Assembly (NCBI GenBank): GCA_035531075.1 | Contig: DATKTO010000032.1 | Location: 33,148 to 97,147, forward strand | DNA from: 39-52-133 sp035531075 | GTDB lineage: Bacteria; Pseudomonadota; Gammaproteobacteria; Burkholderiales; Gallionellaceae | Direction of reading: 5' to 3' | Length of the DNA: 64,000 nt | Shown here: positions 1 to 7,743 of the stretch, one piece after another | Position numbering within the stretch: position 1 is the stretch's first letter | Layout of the letters: each line of letters opens with the position of its first letter | Made by a program: the position numbers and the translations under genes | Notes under the pieces: model-generated | Databases searched by the model: none | What the model saw: only the letters and a program-made list of their open reading frames with translations | Told to the model about the DNA's origin: nothing

Positions 1-1
1 G

Positions 2-697
2 GTACAGATCAACAAAAAAGCCGGGATGGATTTTGCCACCATCATGAAAGCCTTCCTGCGTTGCGATCCGGATGTGATCATGGTGGGTGAGATGCGCGAC
101 AAGGAAACGGTCTCCATCGGTATCGAAGCTTCGCTCACGGGTCACCTGGTGTTTGCCACGCTGCACACCAACAGCGCACCGGAATCCATTACGCGTCTGC
201 TGGATATGGGGATGGATCCATTCAACTTTGCCGATGCAATATTGGGTATTCTTGCGCAGCGCCTGACCAAACGCCTGTGCAAGAAATGTAAAGTCCCTCA
301 TATCGCGACACAGGAAGAAATCAAGTCATTGCTGACCGAATACGCGCAGGAGCTGAACAATACCCCAAAATGGAAACGCGATCCGAATGCGGCCTTCAAG
401 GAGTTGTACGCAGAGTGGGTAAAACTGTTTGCCGACGACAAAGGGCAGTTCACCCTGTATGAAAAAGTGGGCTGTCCAGACTGCTCGGATACAGGCTACC
501 GCGGTCGCGTGGGTCTGCATGAGTTGCTGGTGGGAACCGATCCCTTGAAAAAGCAAATTCAGGAACATGCGCGCGTTGCAGAGCTATTCGCTACAGCGCT
601 GGAAGAAGGCATGCGTACGCTTAAGCAGGATGGTATCGAAAAAGTCTTGTCAGGCGTAACCGACATGCATCAGGTACGCGCTGTCTGCATTAAATAG
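2..697 (+). CDS. GspE/PilB-family secretion ATPase, C-terminal part
   Basis: AAA+ ATPase of the type II secretion/type IV pilus assembly family, which drives polymerisation of (pseudo)pilins from the cytoplasmic face of the inner membrane. The frame is open back to base 2, so only the last 231 residues are here and the start lies upstream. Visible motifs are the Walker B region (DPDVIMVGEMRD), the His box (GHLVFATLHTN) and two CxxC pairs (CKKC and CPDC, about 65 residues apart), the zinc-binding tetracysteine site of GspE/PilB proteins that PilT retraction ATPases lack. The downstream HD-GYP protein and type IV pilin suggest a pilus role, but GspE cannot be excluded from this fragment. Confidence 0.9.
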   Translation, partial: VQINKKAGMDFATIMKAFLRCDPDVIMVGEMRDKETVSIGIEASLTGHLVFATLHTNSAPESITRLLDMGMDPFNFADAILGILAQRLTKRLCKKCKVPHIATQEEIKSLLTEYAQELNNTPKWKRDPNAAFKELYAEWVKLFADDKGQFTLYEKVGCPDCSDTGYRGRVGLHELLVGTDPLKKQIQEHARVAELFATALEEGMRTLKQDGIEKVLSGVTDMHQVRAVCIK

Positions 698-756
698 ACC
701 GGCATAGCTACAATCTACCCCTCAGGCCCATGCTGCAGAAAAACATAGGGAAGAAG

Positions 757-2403
757 ATGAGTCACGCAGAGTCTGCCATGCCGCTACAAAATCCACTGTT
801 AAGCCGGCTGGAAGAGCTGAATGCCATCGGTATTGCGCTCTCCAGCGAGCGGGATATCAACCGCCTGCTTGAAACCATACTGCTTGCCGCCATGCGCATC
901 ACCCATGCCGATGCAGGAACACTGTATCTGCTTGAGCCAGACAAGCAGGAGCTGACTTTCGAAATCATGCGCACCAACTCCCTCGGCAAGGCGCTCGGCG
1001 GCACCACGGGCAAGCCCATTCCGGCATCGGTGTTTCCGATCCAGCTATACAAGGAAGGCGAGGCCAACCACAGCATGGTGGTGGCTCACGCCGCATTGAG
1101 CGGCGCTTCAGTCAATATCCCCGATGCCTACAAGGCGGACGGCTTCGATTTTTCAGGCACCAAGGGTTTTGACAAAAAGAGCGGCTATCGTTCGACATCA
1201 TTTCTCGCGGTTCCCATGCGCAACCATGAGAATGAAATCATCGGCGTGCTGCAACTGATCAACGCGCTGGATCGCAATACGGGTGAAATCGTGGCCTTTT
1301 CCCGGCAGGAGCAAAGCCTGCTGGAATCGCTCGCCTCGCAGGCGGCCATCGCGCTGAGCAACCGCCGCCTGATCCAGCAAATGGAAGACCTGTTTGAGTC
1401 CTTTATCAGCCTGATCAATACCGCGATAGACGACAAATCCCCCTACACGGGCGGACACTGCGAACGCGTGCCCGCGCTCACCATGATGCTGGCCGATGCG
1501 GTCAACCGCACCTCGCAGGGGCCGTTGAAAGATTTTGTGATGACGGAGAAAGACCGCTACGAACTGAAAATTGCCGGACTGTTGCATGACTGCGGCAAGA
1601 TCACCACGCCGGTGCATGTGGTGGATAAATCCACCAAGCTGGAAACCATTTTTGACCGCATTCATCTGATCGATACCCGTTTTGAAGTGCTCAAGCGAGA
1701 TGCCGAAATCAGCATGCTGCGGGGTTTGCAGAATGAGGGGGGGAACCCTGAGGCAGCTCAAAGCCTGGGTGCGGCGTTCGAGGCGCACATACGCCAGCTG
1801 GATGAGGATCGCGATTTTCTACGCCTGTGCAATATTGGCTCGGAGAGGATGGATGCCTCTCACCAGCAGCGCGTGCAGCGCATAGGCAGCTATCGCTGGC
1901 ACAATGAGGCCGGCGAGCAGGTTGGTTTTCTCAGCGCGGAAGAGATGGAAAATTTGAATATTAGCGCCGGCACGCTGACGGCGGCCGAGCGGCAGATCAT
2001 CAACCGTCATATTGATGTCACCATCAAAATGCTGGAATCCCTGCCATGGCCCAGGCATCTCAGAAAAGTGCCTGAATACGCCGGCGGCCACCACGAACGC
2101 ATGGACGGCAGCGGCTACCCCAAAGGGCTTAAGCGCGAGCAAATGTCATTGCAGGCACGGGTGATGGGTATAGCCGACATCTTCGAAGCGCTTACCGCCA
2201 AGGATCGCCCCTACAAGCGCGGCAAGACCTTGAACGAATCACTGGCGATTCTCGGCAAGTTCAAGGAGAGCGGTCACATCGACCCCGACCTGTTCGATGT
2301 GTTTGTTCGAGAAAAGGTTTATCTGCAATACGCACAGCAGTTCCTTGATCAGGAGCAGATAGACGACGTGGAGGAGAGCAGGATTCCGGGATTTGCAAAA
2401 TGA
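757..2403 (+). CDS. GAF domain HD-GYP cyclic-di-GMP phosphodiesterase
   Basis: Predicted cytoplasmic phosphodiesterase that hydrolyses c-di-GMP. An N-terminal GAF sensor domain (about residues 25-215) is followed by an HD-GYP domain. The HD pair is visible in GLLHDCGKI, and the diagnostic HHE...GSGYP stretch lies near residue 450. About 110 residues, longer than usual, separate these two motifs. I start at the ATG at 757 because AGGGAAG lies just upstream; an in-frame ATG at 730 would add nine residues without a clear ribosome site. Its position between a pilus ATPase and the pilin gene suggests that it links c-di-GMP level to pilus function (inference). A run of seven G lies in the coding sequence at 1737-1743. 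Confidence 0.9.
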   Translation: MSHAESAMPLQNPLLSRLEELNAIGIALSSERDINRLLETILLAAMRITHADAGTLYLLEPDKQELTFEIMRTNSLGKALGGTTGKPIPASVFPIQLYKEGEANHSMVVAHAALSGASVNIPDAYKADGFDFSGTKGFDKKSGYRSTSFLAVPMRNHENEIIGVLQLINALDRNTGEIVAFSRQEQSLLESLASQAAIALSNRRLIQQMEDLFESFISLINTAIDDKSPYTGGHCERVPALTMMLADAVNRTSQGPLKDFVMTEKDRYELKIAGLLHDCGKITTPVHVVDKSTKLETIFDRIHLIDTRFEVLKRDAEISMLRGLQNEGGNPEAAQSLGAAFEAHIRQLDEDRDFLRLCNIGSERMDASHQQRVQRIGSYRWHNEAGEQVGFLSAEEMENLNISAGTLTAAERQIINRHIDVTIKMLESLPWPRHLRKVPEYAGGHHERMDGSGYPKGLKREQMSLQARVMGIADIFEALTAKDRPYKRGKTLNESLAILGKFKESGHIDPDLFDVFVREKVYLQYAQQFLDQEQIDDVEESRIPGFAK

Positions 2404-2483
2404 GCGGGCAATATCCGATGAAAGTGACGAAAATTGTCAGTCAGAGTGACGCGAAATGCACCCAGTGAGTATCTGGGTCCGCG

Positions 2484-2497
2484 TTGACCAGGGTCAA
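2484..2497. promoter_or_regulatory. Palindrome upstream of pilin promoter, possible activator site
   Basis: TTGACCAGGGTCAA has perfect 6-bp arms around an AG centre, about 55-65 bp upstream of the -24 element of the pilin promoter, which is where an enhancer-binding activator of sigma-54 would sit. It does not match a known PilR consensus closely, so the binding protein is unknown. Confidence 0.3.
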
Positions 2498-2549
2498 AAA
2501 TCGCCCACAACCCTGTTAGATGGGCGAAAATGGGAAATTCCGGCATTAC

Positions 2550-2564
2550 TGGCACGCATCCTGC
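2550..2564 (+). promoter_or_regulatory. Sigma-54 (RpoN) promoter of the pilin gene
   Basis: TGGCACGCATCCTGC matches the -24/-12 consensus TGGCAC-N5-TTGC with one mismatch (CTGC for TTGC) and the exact GG-to-GC spacing. The predicted transcription start is near 2576, leaving a leader of about 45 bases. Type IV pilin genes are commonly RpoN/PilR dependent, which agrees. Confidence 0.8.
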
Positions 2565-2621
2565 TTATAGTTAATCACACACACCTAGTGTGTTTCATTC
2601 AAACAACGGAGGAGAAATAAT

Positions 2622-3098
2622 ATGAAGAACATTCAAAAAGGTTTTACCCTGATCGAATTGATGATCGTGGTCGCGATTATCGGTATTCTGGCTGCGGTAG
2701 CGATTCCAGCTTATTCCGACTACATTCTCAAGGCAAAATTATCCAAGGTGGCGGGTGCTGCTGAACCGGTGAAACTGAAGATTGCCGAGTTGGCCGATGC
2801 CAGCGGCGGTGCTTGGCCTGCAAGTTTCACTGCGAATAACTGGGATTCGTTGCTGATTGTAGCCCCAACTGGTGCTCCTGTCGGCCCTACCGTAACACCG
2901 GAAGTGACCAAATATGATGTGGACGCAAACGGCAAGCTGACAATTACCCTGGGTAATATCAATGCTACCTCTGTTGACGGTAAGACTATATCTTATACGC
3001 CGACCTTCGGCACCACACAGACACTCTGGGCGCTCGACCTGTCAGCCATCACAGAGAAAAAATTTAAGTTGCTGATGGAAAGTGTTCTGAACAAATAA
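2622..3098 (+). CDS. pilA: Type IV major pilin (PilA-like)
   Basis: 158-residue prepilin. A short basic leader MKNIQKG precedes FTLIELMIVVAIIGILAA, the class IVa N-methylated N-terminus: prepilin peptidase cuts after Gly7, Phe8 becomes residue 1 of the mature pilin, and Glu5 of the mature protein is present. A strong ribosome site GGAGGAG is at 2608-2614. The globular domain has no cysteine at all, so the usual C-terminal disulfide D-loop is missing. The gene has its own sigma-54 promoter and terminator, fitting high, separate expression. It could be another abundant pilin-like subunit, but the promoter and solitary arrangement favour major pilin. Confidence 0.92.
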   Translation: MKNIQKGFTLIELMIVVAIIGILAAVAIPAYSDYILKAKLSKVAGAAEPVKLKIAELADASGGAWPASFTANNWDSLLIVAPTGAPVGPTVTPEVTKYDVDANGKLTITLGNINATSVDGKTISYTPTFGTTQTLWALDLSAITEKKFKLLMESVLNK

Positions 3099-3123
3099 TC
3101 TTAAATGCATGCGTAGTGAAATA

Positions 3124-3145
3124 CCCCTCTCCGGAGGGGTTTTTT
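3124..3145 (+). terminator. Rho-independent terminator after the pilin gene
   Basis: A six-pair stem CCCCTC/GAGGGG closes a TCCG tetraloop and is followed directly by six T. It separates the pilin gene from the next gene, whose start is 16 bases further on. Confidence 0.85.
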
Positions 3146-3160
3146 ATTGGGAGAATCTTA

Positions 3161-4807
3161 ATGATGAATTTCCGTGACATGGCAAAGGGATATTTTTCCC
3201 GGCATGATCGCAGCTGGATACTCTCTCTGGTTGCCGCGGTGTGTCTGGTTTACCTGCCTTTTCTCGGCAACCCGTTTATTTTCGATGATGTGCGTTTTTT
3301 TCAGAGTGGATCCGTCAATAATTTTGCATCGGGCGAGTTTCACTATGGCTTGCGCTGGTTGCCCTATGCCACCCTGGGCTGGACTTATGCGCTATTCAGC
3401 GATGTGCTGCCGCACTTTTACCATTTCGGCAATTTGCTGGTGCACGCGGCTTCAGTCATCGCGCTGTTCTATTTATTGCGGCAGCTGGTCACTGCCGTCA
3501 TCCCCGATAGTACAAGCGCACCCTCGGTGATATGGGGCGCATGGTTCGGCGCGCTGCTATTTGCAGTGCATCCGGTGGCAGTGTATGGCGTCGGCTACCT
3601 CATCCAGCGCAGCATATTGATGGCTACGCTGTTTGTGCTGCTGATGCAGCTGGCCTACCTGCGTGGCCTGTTGAGCGGGCGCTGGGGTTGGCTGGCGCTG
3701 GCTGTGGCGGCTTACTTTCTGGCGGGCTTCTCCAAAGAGCACAGCGTGTTGGCGCCTGCGCTGCTTGGCGCAGAAACGCTTTTGCTGCGCGCTCAAATTC
3801 GGGCAAGCGCACGGGCATTGTGGCTTACCTGGGGGGCGCTCGCGCTGGTGGGTATGCAGATTGTGCTGCTTGCCAAAGGGGTAATCGGCACGCCTTATGA
3901 GGGGATTGCTGAAGCTTTATTTGAGCAACAAGATCTGATAGTCAGCACCCCGGTATTGCATGTGCTGAGCGTATTGACGCAGGCCGGCCTGTTTTTCAAG
4001 TATCTCCTGCTGATGCTGGTGCCCAATCCGGCGTGGATGTCGGTGGATATGCGCGAGCCCTTTGTATCGTCATTGGCAGCATGGCAGGGCTGGCTGGGTG
4101 CGACAGGCTTCATTCTGTATGGTGTGCTGGGTCTGTGGCTGCTGTTGCGCCCGCGTTGGGCAGGGCTGGCCGGTTTGGCCTTGCTTTACCCGTGGCTGCT
4201 GTTTGCGCTGGAGTTTTCCAGTATCCGCGTACAAGAGATATTTGTGCTCTACCGCAGTTACCTATGGCTGCCGGGCATCATGCTTTTTATTCCCATGCTG
4301 CTGGCAAAATGGCCGGGCAAAAAAATGTCGTTAACGCTGGCTATGGCGGCATTGCTGTTGTTACCGCTGGCCTGGAACCGACTGTGGGTATTTGGCGACA
4401 ACTACAGGCTGTGGAATGATGCCGCAAAACTTTTGCAGAGTGGCAAGGAGCCTATGGCTTCAAGGATTTATTACAACCGCGCAAATGCACAAGCGGGACT
4501 CGGAAAGTGGGAAGAGGCTGCGACGGACTATGAACGTGCTGTGGCAGGAATGCAAAGGGAATATACCGCCTTGTATCATGCCTTGGGTGTGGCCTATTTA
4601 AATACCAGGCGTTATCAGGAAGCGCTTGCACAATTTGACAAGGTGATTGCACTTGATCCTGATTTTGCAACGGCGTACTACAACAAGGGCGTCACGTTGA
4701 AACGATTGCAGCAACACGATTTGGCAATGCAAAATATTGCAAAAAGCTGCGAATTGAAATATTCGATAGCCTGCCTTATTTTAAACATGAATCTGTTGAA
4801 AAAATAA
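3161..4807 (+). CDS. GT-C type membrane glycosyltransferase with C-terminal TPRs
   Basis: 548-residue polytopic membrane protein, not assignable to a named gene. About ten to twelve hydrophobic segments fill residues 15-420, with an acidic FDD motif in the first periplasmic loop, the layout of GT-C enzymes that use lipid-linked sugars. About residues 430-540 form TPR helices. This architecture resembles the TMTC/DUF1736 group and pilin glycosyltransferases encoded beside pilin genes. The start at 3161 is chosen because GGGAGAA precedes it; a GTG further upstream would overlap the terminator. The position directly behind the pilin suggests pilin O-glycosylation (inference). A paralogue with the same layout lies at 54378-55772. 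Confidence 0.7.
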   Translation: MMNFRDMAKGYFSRHDRSWILSLVAAVCLVYLPFLGNPFIFDDVRFFQSGSVNNFASGEFHYGLRWLPYATLGWTYALFSDVLPHFYHFGNLLVHAASVIALFYLLRQLVTAVIPDSTSAPSVIWGAWFGALLFAVHPVAVYGVGYLIQRSILMATLFVLLMQLAYLRGLLSGRWGWLALAVAAYFLAGFSKEHSVLAPALLGAETLLLRAQIRASARALWLTWGALALVGMQIVLLAKGVIGTPYEGIAEALFEQQDLIVSTPVLHVLSVLTQAGLFFKYLLLMLVPNPAWMSVDMREPFVSSLAAWQGWLGATGFILYGVLGLWLLLRPRWAGLAGLALLYPWLLFALEFSSIRVQEIFVLYRSYLWLPGIMLFIPMLLAKWPGKKMSLTLAMAALLLLPLAWNRLWVFGDNYRLWNDAAKLLQSGKEPMASRIYYNRANAQAGLGKWEEAATDYERAVAGMQREYTALYHALGVAYLNTRRYQEALAQFDKVIALDPDFATAYYNKGVTLKRLQQHDLAMQNIAKSCELKYSIACLILNMNLLKK

Positions 4808-4811
4808 GCGC

Positions 4812-6236
4812 TCAGCGATTCTTTTCCTGCGCCGCCGCAATCTCGCGGAAATGCCGTAGCTCGGTTTCGATCGTCGACAACTCCTGGAAATTGTTCCCTG
4901 CCTGTTTGGCCAGCTCCAGCTGTTCAATCGAGCTGCGCAGGTTGCCGTGCAGTATGTAGAAATAAGCCAGTGCATGGTGTTCTTCCTGGTTTCTCCCCAG
5001 CGCGGCATAGGTGCGCGCCTGCAGCTCGTATAAATGCGGGTCGTTGGGGTGGGCGTTGACTTGCTGGTTGAGCAGGCTGACAGCGTCGTTATAGCGTTTC
5101 TCCTGCAGCAGCACTTCACTAAAGTCATACACGAGCGCGCGGTGCTGCGGGAAGTTCTGCGTGGCGGTGCGATAAAATCCGCTCAAGTCCTTGTCATTGA
5201 TCGCCCCCGCACGGCGCAGCTGGCCGGCCAGCGTGCCGATCATGGCGTTTGTCTGCACATGTTTGCGCAGCGGGGCAAATTCCTGGGCGGCACGCGCGAG
5301 CTGCCGGCTTTGCAACAGCGCTCGAACCAGGCCGTAGCGTTGTGCGACAGGGTTGCCAAATTTCTGTGCTCCCAGCGCGCCGTTAAAGTAGGCGATGGAC
5401 GCCTGCGGGGTTTTTTGCATGGTTTGCAGTTTGGCACGCACCAGATGAAAATCGAGGCTGCTGGCGACAGGGCGGTTGGGTAATTGCTGAACACGGTTGG
5501 CGATATCGGCCACGCGCTCGTTGGTGACGGGGTGGGTGCGCAGATAGGTGGGGGTGTTGCCTTCCAGCAGACGGCTGGCTTTCTGCAGGCGCTCAAAGAA
5601 AGCGGGCATGGCGCGGCTGTCGAAACCGGATTTTTGCAGGATGGCAAGACCAATGCGGTCAGCCTCCTGTTCATGCACGCGGGTGAAATTGATTTGCCGC
5701 TGGATACCGCCCGCCTGCACGCCGACGATTGCGGCCATTGCGGCATCGGGATTGCTGCGCGCGGATAAGATGGCGGCGGCGATCAGTGCCATGGAGGCGA
5801 GCGAGTCAAATTTTTGCCCGGAGATCATGCGCGCAATATGATGCTGGGTGACGTGCGAAATTTCGTGGCTGAGCACCGAAGCCAGCTCGGATTCGCTTTC
5901 TGCGGTGAGCATCAGGCCGGTGTTGACACCGATAAAGCCGCCGGGCATGGCAAACGCATTGATCGCATTATCGTTGATGGCGAAAAATTCAAAGGCCTGC
6001 CCCGGCTCGCTGCTGTTAACGACCAGCGAGCCGCCCAGTGCATTGAGGTAATCCGCAATTTCTGCATCATCCAGATAGCTCTTGTCGGCGCGTATCTGGA
6101 ACATGCTTTGCTCGCCGATCTGGCGCTCTTGTTGCGGCGAAATTACCTCCTGTGAAATGTCGCCGAGGTCGGGCAGACCTTCAGCATGGCTGAAGAGTGA
6201 GGTGGTGCACAGTGCGGCCAGCAGTAATTTTTTCAT
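4812..6236 (-). CDS. bepA: M48 family metalloprotease with TPRs, BepA-like
   Basis: Periplasmic zinc metalloprotease and chaperone (BepA/YfgC type) acting on outer-membrane protein assembly and LptD maturation. A Sec signal peptide covers about residues 1-18. The HEISH zinc motif places His124, Glu125 and His128, and EQEAD further on supplies the third ligand. A TPR-rich C-terminal half of about 200 residues follows, and the 474-residue length is normal. The start is the ATG at 6236; a TTG two codons upstream is less likely. The gene converges on the GT-C gene with a 4-base gap and diverges from the kinase gene over about 130 bases that must hold both promoters. Confidence 0.88.
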   Translation of the reverse strand: MKKLLLAALCTTSLFSHAEGLPDLGDISQEVISPQQERQIGEQSMFQIRADKSYLDDAEIADYLNALGGSLVVNSSEPGQAFEFFAINDNAINAFAMPGGFIGVNTGLMLTAESESELASVLSHEISHVTQHHIARMISGQKFDSLASMALIAAAILSARSNPDAAMAAIVGVQAGGIQRQINFTRVHEQEADRIGLAILQKSGFDSRAMPAFFERLQKASRLLEGNTPTYLRTHPVTNERVADIANRVQQLPNRPVASSLDFHLVRAKLQTMQKTPQASIAYFNGALGAQKFGNPVAQRYGLVRALLQSRQLARAAQEFAPLRKHVQTNAMIGTLAGQLRRAGAINDKDLSGFYRTATQNFPQHRALVYDFSEVLLQEKRYNDAVSLLNQQVNAHPNDPHLYELQARTYAALGRNQEEHHALAYFYILHGNLRSSIEQLELAKQAGNNFQELSTIETELRHFREIAAAQEKNR

Positions 6237-6366
6237 AAACAATATGATAACCGCTTTATGTATTAGTTCCCAGTTTGCGCCGGCAGGCGCGAGCAGAGGA
6301 AATGGCGACCGCTTACGTGGTAATATTAATCAATCATGATCCTGCAAGCAGTGATCGCAGTTACAG

Positions 6367-7680
6367 ATGGATAATTTCATGGACAATATCGGAAAGTACA
6401 ATATCATCAGGGAATTGGGCCACGGTGCCACCAGCACGGTGTATCTGGCGCAAGCCCCCACTACCCGGCAGCAAGTCGCAATCAAGCTGTTCAACCTCAA
6501 TGTTCTGCTCGACAACAATCGCGCCAAGGCCTTCCGCAAGCTGCTGCTGAGTGAAGCATCTTTGGCGGGCAAACTGTCCCATCCGCATATCGTGAAAATC
6601 TACGATGCGGTGATGGATGATGGTGAACTGAATTACATCGTCATGGAATACGTTGAGGGAGAAAGCCTGGAGAAGCTGGCCGAAGTCGACCATCTGCTGC
6701 CGCTGAGCAATATTTCTGAAATTATTTACAAGTGCTGCAAGGCGCTGGAATATGCGCAATATCAGGGTGTGATCCACAGGGATATCAAGCCTGCCAACAT
6801 CATGATATGCGGTGACCATGACATCAAGATTTCCGATTTTGGTTCGGCGCTCATCGAAAGCCAGCAGACGACCCAGGTCAGCGGTGTGGGCTCGCCGGCC
6901 TATATGTCGCCGGAACAAATCCGCGAGCAGATTCTCACGCACCAGACCGATATCTACTCCCTCGCGGTCACCATGTACAAGCTGTTGACCGGGAAATTGC
7001 CGTTTGATGCGCGCAATAATTACAGCATGATTTACCAGATCATGAATATTGAGCCGCCACCGCCCAGCACCTTCCGCCCGGAAATTCCGCATGCGCTGGA
7101 TAAGATCGTGATGCGCGCGATGCACAAGGATGTCGCGCAGCGCTACCAGACCTGGGATGAGTTTGCGCGTGACCTGGTGGGCTTTTTCAGCAATAAGCGC
7201 GTGCCGCAGGAAGAAAAAATTGATACGGAAAAATTTGACACCCTGCGCTCGCTCACCTTTTTTAAAGGCTTTAGCGATGTCGAGCTGTGGGAGGTGCTGC
7301 GCATCAGCGAATGGCGCAACATCAACAAGGACGAGACGGTCTTCAGCGATGGTGAAGAGGGGCACTCCTTATTTGTGATTGCGCATGGCACCGTCAAGGT
7401 GTTCAAACAGGGACGTTTATTGAACCTGTTGCATCAGGGCGACTGCTTCGGCGAGATGGCAAAGTTTGCGGAACGCAAATCTTTGCGCACCACCGACGTG
7501 GTGGGCAAGACCAACGCGACCCTGATTGAAATAAAATTAAAAGTGCTGGAAAAAACCTCGGCAGAATGCCGCTATCAGTTCAGTGACGCCTTCCTGCATA
7601 TCCTGGTGAAGCGACTGACGATAGCGAATACGCGCATCAGCCATCTGCTGGCTGAGAATGGCTCGCATCCTGAAGAATGA
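6367..7680 (+). CDS. Ser/Thr protein kinase fused to cyclic nucleotide-binding domain
   Basis: Soluble 437-residue protein with two domains. Residues about 9-270 form a Hanks-type kinase: glycine loop GHGATS, Lys40 in VAIK, HRDIKPAN with catalytic Asp139, DFG at 157-159, and SPAYMSPEQ in the activation segment. All catalytic residues are present. Residues about 298-415 form a cyclic nucleotide-binding (CRP-like) domain with the FGEM phosphate-binding cassette and a following LRTT. No DNA-binding helix-turn-helix and no membrane segment follow. The natural reading is a kinase gated by cAMP or cGMP, but ligand and targets cannot be read from sequence. No neighbour forms an obvious operon with it. 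Confidence 0.9.
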   Translation: MDNFMDNIGKYNIIRELGHGATSTVYLAQAPTTRQQVAIKLFNLNVLLDNNRAKAFRKLLLSEASLAGKLSHPHIVKIYDAVMDDGELNYIVMEYVEGESLEKLAEVDHLLPLSNISEIIYKCCKALEYAQYQGVIHRDIKPANIMICGDHDIKISDFGSALIESQQTTQVSGVGSPAYMSPEQIREQILTHQTDIYSLAVTMYKLLTGKLPFDARNNYSMIYQIMNIEPPPPSTFRPEIPHALDKIVMRAMHKDVAQRYQTWDEFARDLVGFFSNKRVPQEEKIDTEKFDTLRSLTFFKGFSDVELWEVLRISEWRNINKDETVFSDGEEGHSLFVIAHGTVKVFKQGRLLNLLHQGDCFGEMAKFAERKSLRTTDVVGKTNATLIEIKLKVLEKTSAECRYQFSDAFLHILVKRLTIANTRISHLLAENGSHPEE

Positions 7681-7692
7681 ATTTGAATTAAC

Positions 7693-7736
7693 GTAGGGTG
7701 CGTCACACGCACCATGGTGCGCAAGGCGCACCCTAC
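7693..7736. repeat. Nested palindromic intergenic repeat (REP-like)
   Basis: Outer arms GTAGGGTGCG (7693-7702) and CGCACCCTAC (7727-7736) enclose a perfect 14-bp palindrome, CGCACCATGGTGCG, at 7709-7722. It lies between the convergent ends of the kinase gene and valS and probably folds as a bidirectional terminator. GTAGGGTGCG hairpins are familiar dispersed intergenic repeats in proteobacterial genomes. Confidence 0.7.
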
Positions 7737-7743
7737 AAAAAGG

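Noticed and set aside
6361..7365. 334-codon minus-strand frame opposite the kinase gene
   Set aside because: The plus-strand frame has complete kinase and nucleotide-binding motifs; the antisense reading has none and is a shadow of codon bias.
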